A stretch of 64,000 nt of DNA from Erinaceus europaeus (taxonomy: Eukaryota; Chordata; Mammalia; Eulipotyphla; Erinaceidae), in contig NC_080177.1 in assembly GCF_950295315.1 (NCBI RefSeq), positions 77,469,096 through 77,533,095 of the forward strand, given 5' to 3'. A program made the position numbers and the translations under genes. Numbering within the stretch: position 1 is the stretch's first letter; every line of letters starts with the position of its first letter. Shown piece by piece: positions 25,601 to 37,600 of this stretch. The notes under the pieces were generated by a model. That model made no database searches. It saw only the letters and a list, made by a program, of their open reading frames with translations, and was not told where the DNA came from.

Positions 25601-28600
25601 GCTGAGTTCAACCAGCAATTCTGACCTCACTTTTGACCTCACACCAGATTCAGACCAAGACGGTGGCCCAGTGCGTGGAGTTCTACTACACCTACAAGAA
25701 GCAGGTGAAAATTGGCCGCAATGGCACACTAACCTTTGGGGATGTGGATACCAGTGATGACAAGTTGGCCCAGGAAGAGGTTGAAGTGGATATTAAGGTG
25801 ACTCTCTTCCCGGCCTCAACTCCTGGGTCTTTGGGCTGTGTTGGGGCCAGGGGATGAGTGGGGAGACGGAGGCCAAGCTCTCCAGGAGTCTTGAGGGGAA
25901 GGCAGTGTCCCTGACAGCCCCCTGGCAGCTGATGTCCTCTACCCTGGCAGGTCCTTTTGTTTTCTCTGTGTCACCAGGTCCTTGTAATAATACACTGTGT
26001 TATTGCAGGGCGGTGGGGAAGGTTGCCCCAGTATTTGCAGCAGGCCAGCTTACTAGCCCCTCCACCTCTGCTCCCCAGACTTTAGTTAGTCCTTCTCTGC
26101 TCCACCTGCCTCCTGTCACACGTCATCACTAGTGTCATGTCCACTTATCACTTGTGCCTGTGCTGGATGTTTTCATTAATCAACTCACTTTTTTTTTTTT
26201 TTTTTTTACTCAGAAAAGAAGTTGCTTTCTTTTTTAAAAAAAAAAAAAAATCATGTTCATTAATAGAAGCCAGTCTTGTTTGCCGGAGATGGTCCTGGTA
26301 AAAATAGGAACATCAAAGAGTGTTAAATTCTAACTAGACACTGTTACTTGCCATCCAAGTAAGACTGAGGCCTGACCTCTCTTTAAATCAAGAGAAGGAT
26401 AAAGATAACACCAACGCAAGACTTTGTCCTTGACAGCTCAGAATTTAAAAAAAGAATAATAATAATATAACTGACAAAGAGAATATCATTAAATTCTCTG
26501 TCCACGTATCCACCTGGCATCTTCTTGAGGGGGTGAAAAATCCACTCTTGGTGACGTGCTGCCCTGAGATGAGGGGGGGAGGTTAGTCCCCATTTTCTAG
26601 GCGGGAGGGGAGGGAGTAGAGGACAGCGAGAGTTTCTAAGTGGATCCCTGGGATGCTGCTCAGCTCCTTCAGGCCACGCTGGCAGAGACACCGCTCCAAG
26701 CTGGTGAGGGACCAGCATACTGCCATGCCGCTCTTGGCTAGGTTTAAGTGCTCAAACTCACCCCGAGGATTTTCGGCGTCTGAGACCCTCTCTCCTTCCC
26801 CAGGCCAGCAAGCAACAGAGGGTGGGGTGGGGGGTGCAGTGTAGTCACAGCTCTGGAGGCTCCAGGCAGGACGAGCAGGGCCAGAAGCAGCCTGCCCCTG
26901 CAGTCTGACTGAGCTCTAGGCCACTGCTCTCGTTCTTGTCCCCTCATAGACTTCCCAGAAGTTTCCAAGGGTGCCTCCTCCCAGAAGAGAGTCCCCAAGT
27001 GAAGAGAGGCTGGAGCCCAAGAGGGAAGTAAAGGAGGGAGAGGAAGAGGTGCCAGAGAACCAAGAAAAGGGGGAGCAGGAAGAGGGGAGAGAAGGAAGCC
27101 GGCGGGCAGCGGTTGTCAGAGCCGCGCAGACACTACAGGCCAATGAGTCGGTAAGTGTGTCCGGGAGCCCAGAGCAGGAGGAGGGCTGGAGAGGGCCCTC
27201 GGGGGCGGACAGAGCAGGAACATGGCAACGATCATCTTCATCAGAGCAGGAAGCGCACCACACACCCATCTCCTCCTCTGTCACCCTGTGTGTCAGGTAC
27301 TGTTACTCTCCCCTTTATAGAGAAGGAAAGTGAGACAAGGTGAGACAGCCTGGCTCCAGCCATTTACTTCTTCACTATCCTGTTTCTGTATCGGAAACAT
27401 GTGAGAGCCCAGAGGGCAGGGCGTCCCCCTAAGAAAGCTTCATCCCTGACAAGAATGTCTGACAATGAGTTGAGACTTTGGGGAATACAGTTGTGTCCCG
27501 TCTCCGGCCACGGAAATGGCTGGTAGAGCACAGAACTTGCACACCGGCTCCTGATTCAGTCCCTGGCCCCACATGTACTGTAGTGCTGCTCTGGCTCCTC
27601 TGTTTCATGTGACGCTTTCTGTCTCATATGAAATTTTAAAAAATAATATTTAAAAAAAAAGAAGGAAAAAAGGGTGGGGGTACAGCATAATGGTGATGCA
27701 AAGAGACTCTCATGCCTGAGGCTCTCAAGTCCTAGGTTCAATCCCCCACACTGCCATAAGCCAGAGCTGAGCAGTGCCCTGGTAAAAAAAAAAAAAAAAA
27801 AGAAGAAAAGAAAGAAAAAAGAAAATAGATATATTAAAGGGCCAAGCAGTGGTGACAGGAAGCTTTATAAGCAGCAAAACATGTCTGCAGGTGTCTGTCT
27901 TTCTCCCTGTCACTGCCTTTTTTCTAAATTTCTTTCTGTGCTATCAAAACAGAATGGAAAAATAAAACAAAATGGAGAAATATCTGGTGGGGGCAGTGGA
28001 TTTGTAGTGTCAGTACCAAGCCCCAGCAATAACCCTTGTGGCAATAAAAATAATAAATATTAAAATCAAATAAACATTTTTTTTTTTTAAGCCATGCCCT
28101 CTGGTACAGGGAATAAAGTGCTTTCACATCCTTGTCACCTCACTAGCTCCTCAGCTTAATGCCCTGCGTTGCAGGTGCAGGAAACCAGCTTTAGACGTGC
28201 TGTGCAACTTACCAGAGGCCCCGCCTCAGGCCCTCAGACTCCTAGTGCAGTGCTCGGACCTACCTCACAGCTAGGAAACAAGACATGCCAGCCAGGGCGG
28301 TTCTTAATCAGGGAGAGTTCCCCCAGCAGAATCTATTAGTCTTTTTTTTTTTTTTAAAGATTTTATTTATTTATGAGAAAGATAGGAGGAGAGAGAAAGA
28401 ACAATACATCACTCTGGCACATGTGCTGCCGGGGATTGAACTTGGGACCTCATGCTTGAGAGACCAGAGCTTTATCACTGCATCACCTCCCGGACCACAA
28501 TACTTTAATTATATTAAATGAATATGTACACATACACAGAGAGTAGCATCAGATAATGAAGTGAGGGATTTACATATGTACAGTGCCACTGCTGAGTGGC

Positions 28601-31600
28601 CTCCCACGTCCAATTTTCTCATTCTTTTTTTTTTAAATAATTTATTTCTTTATTGGGGAATTAATGTTTTACATTCAACAGTAAATACAATAGTTTGTAC
28701 ATGCATAACATTCCCCAGATTCCCATTTAACAATACAACCCCCACTATGTCATTCATCATCTTTCATGGACCTGTATTCTCCCCACCCACCCACCCACCC
28801 ACCCCAGAGTCTTTTACTTTGGTGTAATACTCCAATTCCATTTCAGGTTCGATTTGTGTTTTCTTTTCTAATCTTGTTTTTCAACTTCGGCCTGAGAGTG
28901 AGATCACCCCATATTCATCCTTCTGTTTCTGACTTATTTCACTCAACATGATTTTTTCAAGGTCCATCCAAGATCGGCTGAAAACGGTGAAGTCACCATT
29001 TTTTACAGCTGAGTAGTATTCCATTGTGTATAGAGACCACAACTTGCTCAGCCACTCATCTGTTGTTGGACACCTGGGTTGCTTCCAGGTTTTGGCTATT
29101 ACAAATTGTGCTGCCAAGAACATATGTGTACACAGATCTTTTTGGATGGATGTGTTGGGTTCCTTAGGATATATCCCCAGGAGGGGAATTGCAGGGTCAT
29201 AGGGTAGGTCCATTTCTAGCCTTCTGAGAGTTCTCCAGACTGTTCTCCACAGAGGTTGGACCCATTGACATTCCCACCAGCAGTGCAGGAGGGTTTCTTT
29301 GACCCCACACCCTCTCCAGCATTTGCTGCTGTTACCTTTTCTGATGTATGACATTCTCACAGGAGTGAAGTGATATCTCATTGTTATCTTGATTTGCATT
29401 TCTCTGACAATCAGAGACTTGGAGCATTTTTTCATGTGTTTCTCGGCCTTTTGGATCTCTTCTGTGGTGTATATTCTGTCCAAGTCCTCCCCCCATTTTT
29501 GGATGGGGTTATTTGTTGTCTTGTTGTTGAGTCTGGCAAGCTCTTTATATATGTTGGTTATTAAACTCTTATCTGATGTATGGCATGTAAAGATCTTCTC
29601 CCATTCTGTGAGGGGTCTCTTGATTTGGGTAGTGGTTTGTTTTGCTGTGAAGAAGCTTTTAAATTTGATGTAGTCCCATAGGTTTATACTTGCCTTAGTC
29701 TTCCTTGTAATTGGATTCGTTTCATTGAAAATGTCTTTAAAATTTATGTGGAAAAAAGTTCTGCCAATATTTTCCTCTAAGTATTTTATAGTTTGTCGTC
29801 TAACATCCAAGTCCTTGATCCACTTGGAATTTACTTTTGTATTTGGTGAAATACAGTGATTCAGCTTCATTCTTCTGCATGTTTCAACCCATTGTTTCCA
29901 ACACCATTTGTTGAAGAGACTCTGCATTCCCCATGTAATAGTCTGGGCCCCTTTGTCAAAGATTAGATGTCCATAGGTGTGGGGCCTCATTTCTGGGCTC
30001 TCAATTCTATTCCACTGGTCAGTGTGTCTGTTCATGTTCCAGTACCAAGCAGTTTTGATGACAATGGCCCTATAATACAGTTTGAGATCTGGTAGTGTGA
30101 TGCCTCCGGTTCTGTTCTTTTTTCTCAAGATTGTTTTGGCAATTCTAGGTCTTTTCTGGTTCCAGATAAACATTTGTAGCATTTGTTCTATTCTCCTAAA
30201 AAATGTGCTTGGGATCTTGATGGGGATAGCATTAAATTTGTAGATGGCTCTGGGTAATATATTCATCTTGATGATGTTAATTCTTCCAACCCATGAACAT
30301 GGAATATCTTTCCACTTCTTTGTGTCTTTTTCAATTTCTTTGAGTAGTGACTCATAATTTTCAGTATACAAGTCTTTCACTTCTTTGGTTAGGTTTATTC
30401 CTAGATATTTTATAGTTTTTGTTGCTATAGAAAAAGGAACTGATTTCTGGATTTCAATTTCTTCTAACTTAGTGTTTGCATAGAGGAATGCCACTGACTT
30501 TTGAATGTTAATTTTATAGCCTGACACCTTACTGTATTGCCTGATGATTTCCAAAAGATAATTGCTGGATTCCTTAGGTTTTTCCATGTATACTATCATG
30601 TCATCTGCAAATAAGGACAGTTTGACTTCTTCTCTTCCAATCTGTATCCCTTTAATTCCTTGCTCCTGCCTGATTGCTATGGTAAGAACTTCCAACACTA
30701 TGTTGAATAGTAATGGTGATAGTGGGCAGCCTTGTCTAGTACCTGATCTGAGGGGAAATGCTTCCAGTTTTTCACCATTGAGTATGATGTTGGCTGTATG
30801 TTTGCTATATATAGACTCCACTATCTTCAGGAATTTTCCATCTATTCCCATTTTTTGTAGTGTTTTGATCATAAAGGGATGTTGTATTTTGTCAAAGGCT
30901 TTCTCTGCATCTATTGATATGACCATGTGGTTTTTGGTCTTGCTTTTGTTGATGTGGTGGATCACATTGATTGATTTACGTATATTAAACCAACCTTGCA
31001 TGCCTGGGATAAACCCCACTTGGTCATGATGAACAATCTGTTTGATATACTGCTGTATCCGGTTGGCTAGAATTTTGTTCAATATTTTCGCATCTATGTT
31101 CATCAGAGATATTGGTCTGTAGTTTTCTTTTTTGGTTGTGTCCCTGTCTGCTTTTGGTATCAGGGTGATGTTGGCTTCATAGAAGCTGGCAGGGAGTATT
31201 CCAGTGTCTTCAATTTTCTGGAAGACTTTTAAAAGTAGAGGTATTAGTTCTTCTTGGAAGGTTTTGTAGAATTCATTTGTAAAACCATCTGGTCCAGGAC
31301 TTTTTATTTTTGGGGAGATTTTTGATAACTGTTTCAATTTCATTAGCTGTGATGGGCCTGTTCATGTTATCCACTTCCTCTTTACTTAGTTTTGGAAGTT
31401 GATAGGTATCTAGGAAATCATTCATTTCTTTCAGGTTCTCTAGCTTGGTGGCATATAGTTGTTCATAGAAGCCTCGCATGATATGTTGAATTTCTGCAGT
31501 GTCTGTTGTGATTTCTCCTCTTTCATTTACTATCCGATTTATTTGGGTCTTCTCCCTTTTTTGTTTTGTGAGTCTGGCTAAAGGTTTGTCAATTTTGTTT

Positions 31601-34600
31601 ACTCTTTCGAAGAACCAACATTTACTTTCATTGATCTTTTGTATGGTTTTCCTATTCTCAATGTTCTTGATTTCTGCCCTAACTTTAGTGATTTCTGTCC
31701 TTCTGGTTGCTTTAGGATTCCTTTGTTGTTCTTCTTCTAGGTCTTTAAGGTGTGCAATCAGGCTGTTTATTTGTGCCTTTTCTTGTTTCCTAATGTGTGC
31801 TTGTATAGCTATGAACTTCCCTCTTAGGACTGCTTTAGCTGTGTCCCAAATATTTTGATAGCTTTGTGTCTTCATTTTCATTGAACTCTCGAAGCATTGT
31901 GATTTCTTCCTTGATTTCCTCTTTGACCCAGAAGTTGTTAAGAAGTGTACTGTTGGGAGTCGGGCTGTAGTGCAGCGGGTTAAGCGCAGGTGGCGCAAAG
32001 CACAAGGACTGGCATAAGGATCCCGGTTCGAACCCCGGCTCCCCACCTGCAGGGGAGTCGCTTCACAGGCGGTGAAGCAGGTCTGCAGGTGTCTATCTTT
32101 CTCTCCTCCTCTCTGTCTTCCCCTCCTCTCTCCATTTCTCTCTGTCCTATCCAACAACAACGACAACAACAATAATAACTACAACAATAAAACAACAAGG
32201 GCAACAAAAGGGAATAAATAAATAAAATAAAATATTAAAAAAAAAAAAAGAAGTGTACTGTTGAGCTTCCACATTTTGGGACTGTTACTAATCTTTTGTT
32301 GATTGTTAAGTGTTAGTTTAATTCCACTGTGGTCTGAGAAGATGCTTGGGATGATTTCAGTGCTCTTGAATTGGCTGATGCTGTCTTTGTGGCCTAACAT
32401 ATGGTCTATCCTTGAAAATGACCCATGTGGATTTGAGTAAAATGTGTATTCCAGTTTCTTGGGATGAATGACTCTGAAAACGTCCAATAGTTCTAGTTTA
32501 TCTATCTCTTCATTTAGCTCCCTTATGTCTTTACTGATTTTCTGCCTGGATGATCTGTCAAGTTGAGAGAGTGGGGTGTTGAAGTCCCCTACTATGATTG
32601 TGTTACTGTTAATATATTGCTGTAGCTCTTTCAGTAGAAGTTTGATGTATTTAGATGGCTTCTCATTGGGTGCATAGATGTTAATAATTGTTAAGTCCTC
32701 TTGATTGACTGATCCTCTGAGCATTAAGTAGTGTCCATTCCTATCTTTTTTAATCTTATCTATTTTCAAGTCTATCATGTCAGATATGAGAATAGCTGTT
32801 CCTGCCCTTTTTTGTGGGCCATTGGCTTGTATGATAGTTTTCCATCCTTTCACTTTAAGTCTGTGTTTGTCTTGTTGAGTTAGGTGAGTTTCCTGTAGAC
32901 AACATATTATTGGGTTGTGTTTTCTGATCCATCTTCCTACTCTGTGTCTTTTAATAGGTGAATTCAGGCCGTTGACATTTATTGATATCAAAGATTGAAG
33001 ATATTTTAACGCCATTCTTGTAGAGTTTTAGAGTGTTTTGATATATGTCCTATTTGTGATGGTCTGGTTGTTTATAGGAGACCTTTCAGAACTTCTTTCA
33101 GGGCAGGCTTAGTGATGGTTGCTTCCTTCAACTGTTGCTTGTCTGAGAAGGTTTTGATGCTTCCATCTAGTCTGAATGACAGTCTAGCAGGATATAGTAT
33201 TCTTGGCTGAAAGCCTTTCTCATTGAGCACTCGATAGATATCTTGCCATTCTCTTCTGGCCTGTAGTGTTTGTACGGAGAAGTCTGCTGCTAATCTTATG
33301 GGTTTTCCTTTGTAGGTGACTCTTTGTTTTTCTCTTGCAGCCTTGAGGATCCTTTCTTTATCCTTATTCCTTTCCATTCTAAGTACGGCATGTCTTGGTG
33401 TCTTTAGGTCTGGGTTAATTCTGTTTGGGACCCTCTGGGCTTCTTGAATCTTTATGTCTTTGGTGTTGTCTAGACTAGAGAAATTTTCAGCTATTATGGC
33501 CTGGAGAATGCTTTCTTCCTCTCCTTCTCTTTCTTCCTCTGGTAAGCCAATAACGCGTATATTGTTTCTTTTGAAGTCATCCCATAGGACTCTGTTGTTG
33601 TTTTCAGCATCTCTTAATCTCTTTTTGAGATCTCTTACTTCTTTTTTAGTTGTCTCTATTTCATCCTCAATCTTGCTAATTCTGTCTTCAGCCTCATAGA
33701 TTCTATTCTCTCTGCCCTCTACTGCTTTCTGGAGTTCATCTATTTTGTTGTCCTGCTCTAATACTGTTTTAGCTTGTTCAGCTAGTTGCCTTCTTAGCTC
33801 AGCGATTTCAGCTTTCAGCTCTCTAATAACCATGAGATAATTAGAATTTTCTTCCATATTCTCATTTGTTGTTCCTGCATTTCTGATTACAATTTTTTCA
33901 AATTCTTTACTCACTCCTGTTATTATTTCCTTAGCTAATGTTTGGATGTTGAACTCGTTGTTTTGTGCTTCACCCTCTGGAGGACTTTTAGCTGGACTCT
34001 TGTCCTGGTTCGAGTCTCCAGTATTTTTTCTTGTTATTTTAACCATTTTATATATTATGTTATGAGTTCCCTTTATCAGTACTTTTCAAATTATTGATCA
34101 CTATTGCCTGGATTGACTTGTGTCCAAGTAATTTAATTAAGGGTTTTACCGTGGTGGAAGTTAACAGTTTTTTCACTCCCTGAGTTGGAGCTCAGTGGTG
34201 TAAAAGCCTCTTTTTTTTTTTCTTCCCTGTAGGCTATGGGAGCCTGAGGGCTTTTAAACTATCAATAGGCTTCTTAGCTTAATCACTGACTCCTGACCAA
34301 GAGATAAAGCAGGGTGTGGCAGAGATAATCCAGTGGTTATGCAAAGAGACTTTCACAGCCCCTCAGCTATGCCACCGAGGTATAGGTCTTCTCCTGAGTT
34401 TCCTGGTTAGATCTCTGTCCCCTGGTGTCCCTCCCTGTTGCTGCTCCAGATTCTGAGGGCAGTAGCAATGGAGAGTCAGAGTTGCACTTGGTGAGTCTCT
34501 GGGGAGTCCTTTCCTCCCTTCAGCTGTCCCCTTGTTGGTGGAGCAGACTGGAGGTGGTGTCTCCACTGATAAACTGTTGAACTGTTAGCAGTCACTTAAT

Positions 34601-37600
34601 CTTTCCTTAGGCCCCTCTCTCCTCTCTGTCACCAGCCACGCGTGTTTGTACTCACGGGTGATTTACTGGGTTCCTGTGGTCATTCTAGTCCTGTCTTGTT
34701 TCGATCCAGGTGGTCTCCTTTGGTATTCCTAGTTGATCCCTCTTATTTTTTTTAAGTGGTTTTTTTAATATATATTATTTATTTATTATTGGATAGAGAC
34801 AGAGAGAAATTGAGAGGAGGGGGGGATAGAGGGAAAGAGATAGAGAGACACCTGCAGCCCTGTTTCACCATCATAAAGCTTTCTCCGTGCATGTGAGAAC
34901 CAGGGCCTCAAACCGGGGACCTTGCACATGATAATATGAGCTTTTATCCAGGTGCATCACCACCTGGCCCTTAAAGGTGTTTTTTTTTTTTTTGCGCCCC
35001 TCCAGGGTTATTGCTGGGCCTCGTGCCTACACCGTGAATCCACTGCTCCTGAAGGCCTTCCCCCCCTTTTGTTGCCCTTGTTGTGGTTATTATTGTTGTT
35101 GATGTTGTTCGTTGTTGTATAGGACAGAAACAAATGGAGAGAGGAGGGGAAGACAGAGAGGGGGAGAAAAAGGTAGACACCTGCAGACCTGCTTCACCGC
35201 CTGTGAAGCGACTCCCCTGCAGGTGGGGAGCCGGGTTCGAACCGGGATCCTTATGCCGGTCCTTGTGCTTTGCGCCACCTGCGCTTAACCCGCTGCGCTA
35301 CAGCCCGACTCCCCAACCAGTTTTTTTGTTTTTTTTTTTCCCTAGAGGGGCAGGGCTCTGGAGAGGTGAGGTTCCGGGACACATTGGTGAGGTCTTGTGC
35401 CCAGGGAAGTCCGAATGGAATCATAGTAGCATCTACCACTTGGTGGCTGAAAGGCGGGCAGTAAGATATAAAGCAGAGCAAGATGTTTAATAAACAGGAA
35501 TCATAGGGGCCGGGTGGTGGTGGCGCACCTGGTTGAGTGCACAAGGACTCAGATTTGAGCCCCCGGTCCCCACCTGCAGGGGAAAAGCTTTGCAAATGGT
35601 AAAGCAGTGTTGTGGGTGTCTCTCTGTCTCTCTTCCTCTCTGCCACCCCCTTTCTCTGTTGATTGCTGTCTGTTTCTATCTGATAAAGATAATAATAAAA
35701 AAATTTTAAAAAAGGAATCATAAAATAGGAACAGAGCAGTTGATAATAGGGCTTTTAGTGTGGAAAGAAGCTAAAGTCTGTTTTAATTATGTTCCCAGTA
35801 ATTTTTGTTTGAGCCTTTGATAGCTAACATGGAGGTGGACTAAGAATATTATCTGGAAGATGGTGTCAGAGTTGAGAACAGAATTAGAAAGCCGGATTAC
35901 AGGCGGTGGGAGATAGCATAGTGGTTAGGCAAAGAGACTGTCATGCCTGAGTCTTCAAAGTCCCAGGTTCAGTCCCCCACACCACCATAAGCCAGAGCTG
36001 AACAGTGCTCTATGTTCCTCTCTGTGTCTTTCTCTCTCTGCATCTTTCTCAAAAATAAAATAAATACTTAAAAAAAGAAATATTTAAAAAAAAAGAATTA
36101 AAAACTAGAAAGCTGGATTAGGGCAGAGAGTAGCTCCCAATCAAAGAAAGTATACAAATACAATTAACTTTATCACATCTGTCTGACCCAGAGCCCACAT
36201 GTATTCATATTTAGCACAGGACCCTGTATAACCTTCAAGTCCCTGTCAGTCTGAACTCGTAGTCCATGACCACAGCTGGGAACATTCTAGGCTGCTCTCA
36301 TTTCAGGATCTGTCATCCTTGAGTGGCAGAGTAGGATGTCCCAGCCTCCAGTTGGAAAGGTGGGCAGTCCTTACCATTCCTACTTTTTTTTTTATAGTGA
36401 GGGCAAGGCCCTGGGAAAGCCCTCAGAAGGGCTTATGATGATTTTCCTGATAAAAGTGACCAGTCAGGGTGGAGGGAGGGATCTATTAGAGGTCCAGGCC
36501 ATTGTATCTACAGGGGAATCCTAGGATACCTTGACTATGGCTCTAGGTGATAGGGTGGCCCGATAGTGACCAAAAGGCCATCGTGAAGTGAGACACTCTT
36601 GCCCTTTTCCAGCTTTTGTAGTTTCTTCTTCTTTTTTTTTTTTTTTATATATTTTTTAAAGATTTTATTTATTTATAAATGAGGAAGATAGGAAGAGAGA
36701 GAAAGAACCAGACATCACTCTGGCACATGTGCTGCCGGGGATTGAACTCAGGACCTCATGCTTGAGAGTCCAAAGCTGTACCACTGCGCCACCTCCCAGA
36801 CCACATGTAGCTAGCTTCTTCTTTATCAGACCAGCATAGACTTTCTTCCAGCTGTTAAAGCACTGAGTGTCATTTGTTAAAATATTTTTATTAATTGATG
36901 GATTGATTGGGTAGAGACAGAGAGAAATTGAGATGGGAAGGAGGGAGATAGAATGGGAGAGAGATACCTACAACATTGTTTCACTTCTTGTGATACACCC
37001 CCACACACACACACACACAGGTGGGAAGCCAGGACTTGAACTTGGGTCCTTGCACAATGTAACATGTGTACTCTACCAGCGACTTCGCTGCCTGTCCCCC
37101 CGTTAGAGTCTTCTGTGTATGTATTTTACACTGATGCCTGCATATGCCCTACCTCCACCTCCAAGCACTGGGCGCATCTGTTGGCTTCCTGCTGACTCCT
37201 GACTCTGCTCCTTCTCCACTTGGATGTGCTGTGCACACATTCATCTGAGTTCTGTTTATCTCTGTGAATACTTTTCTGCAAGGGTTGACCTAGTCCACTT
37301 ACTTAGGACTCCGCCAGTCACCCAGGGTTCTCATGGTTCCTATAGCCCGTGCAGTGTCACATCAGCTGTCCTCTCCTCTCTGGCACACGCTTGATGTTCT
37401 CCCAAGTGACCTGTCGTCATGAGCTGGCCGCCTGTATCTGCCCTGCCACTCTGCACTCTGAGGGTGTGCCACCCTTCTGTGCCCAGTGTATCCCCAGCAC
37501 CTGTACATCGTGCAGACTGAAATCTCATTTGTGGAATGAATGTGTGAATGGACTAAATGATTGGAAACAGCCACATGTATCAGTGACTGAGACACCAAGG

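Larger units (their letters stand above)
28627..34745 (-). mobile_element. Near full-length L1 (LINE-1) retrotransposon, minus strand
   Basis: It lies in MIDEAS intron 10, antisense to the gene. From high to low coordinate: 5' UTR (34745-34047), ORF1 (34046-33072), a 56-nt spacer, ORF2 (33015-28881), 3' UTR and poly(A), seen as T at 28627-28635. A SINE-A is nested in ORF2 at 31956-32247. The 5' boundary is approximate and I could not identify a clear target site duplication. With the SINE removed the length is about 5.8 kb, close to full length. Confidence 0.93.
35335..36600 (-). mobile_element. Unclassified retroelement copy (family G, probably an L1 3' region), minus strand
   Basis: Its 3' part (35345-35430, minus) matches 47360-47440 (plus) at motifs such as ACTTCCCTGG and TCCCCAGAGCCC-like sequence. 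It is interrupted by a SINE-B (35506-35712) and a SINE-C (35900-36105), each with target duplications that rejoin the element. The upper limit is approximate. Confidence 0.5.

Noticed and set aside
31956..32050. tRNA-like A and B boxes as a tRNA gene
   Set aside because: They belong to SINE heads; no complete cloverleaf with a matched acceptor stem, and many copies exist.
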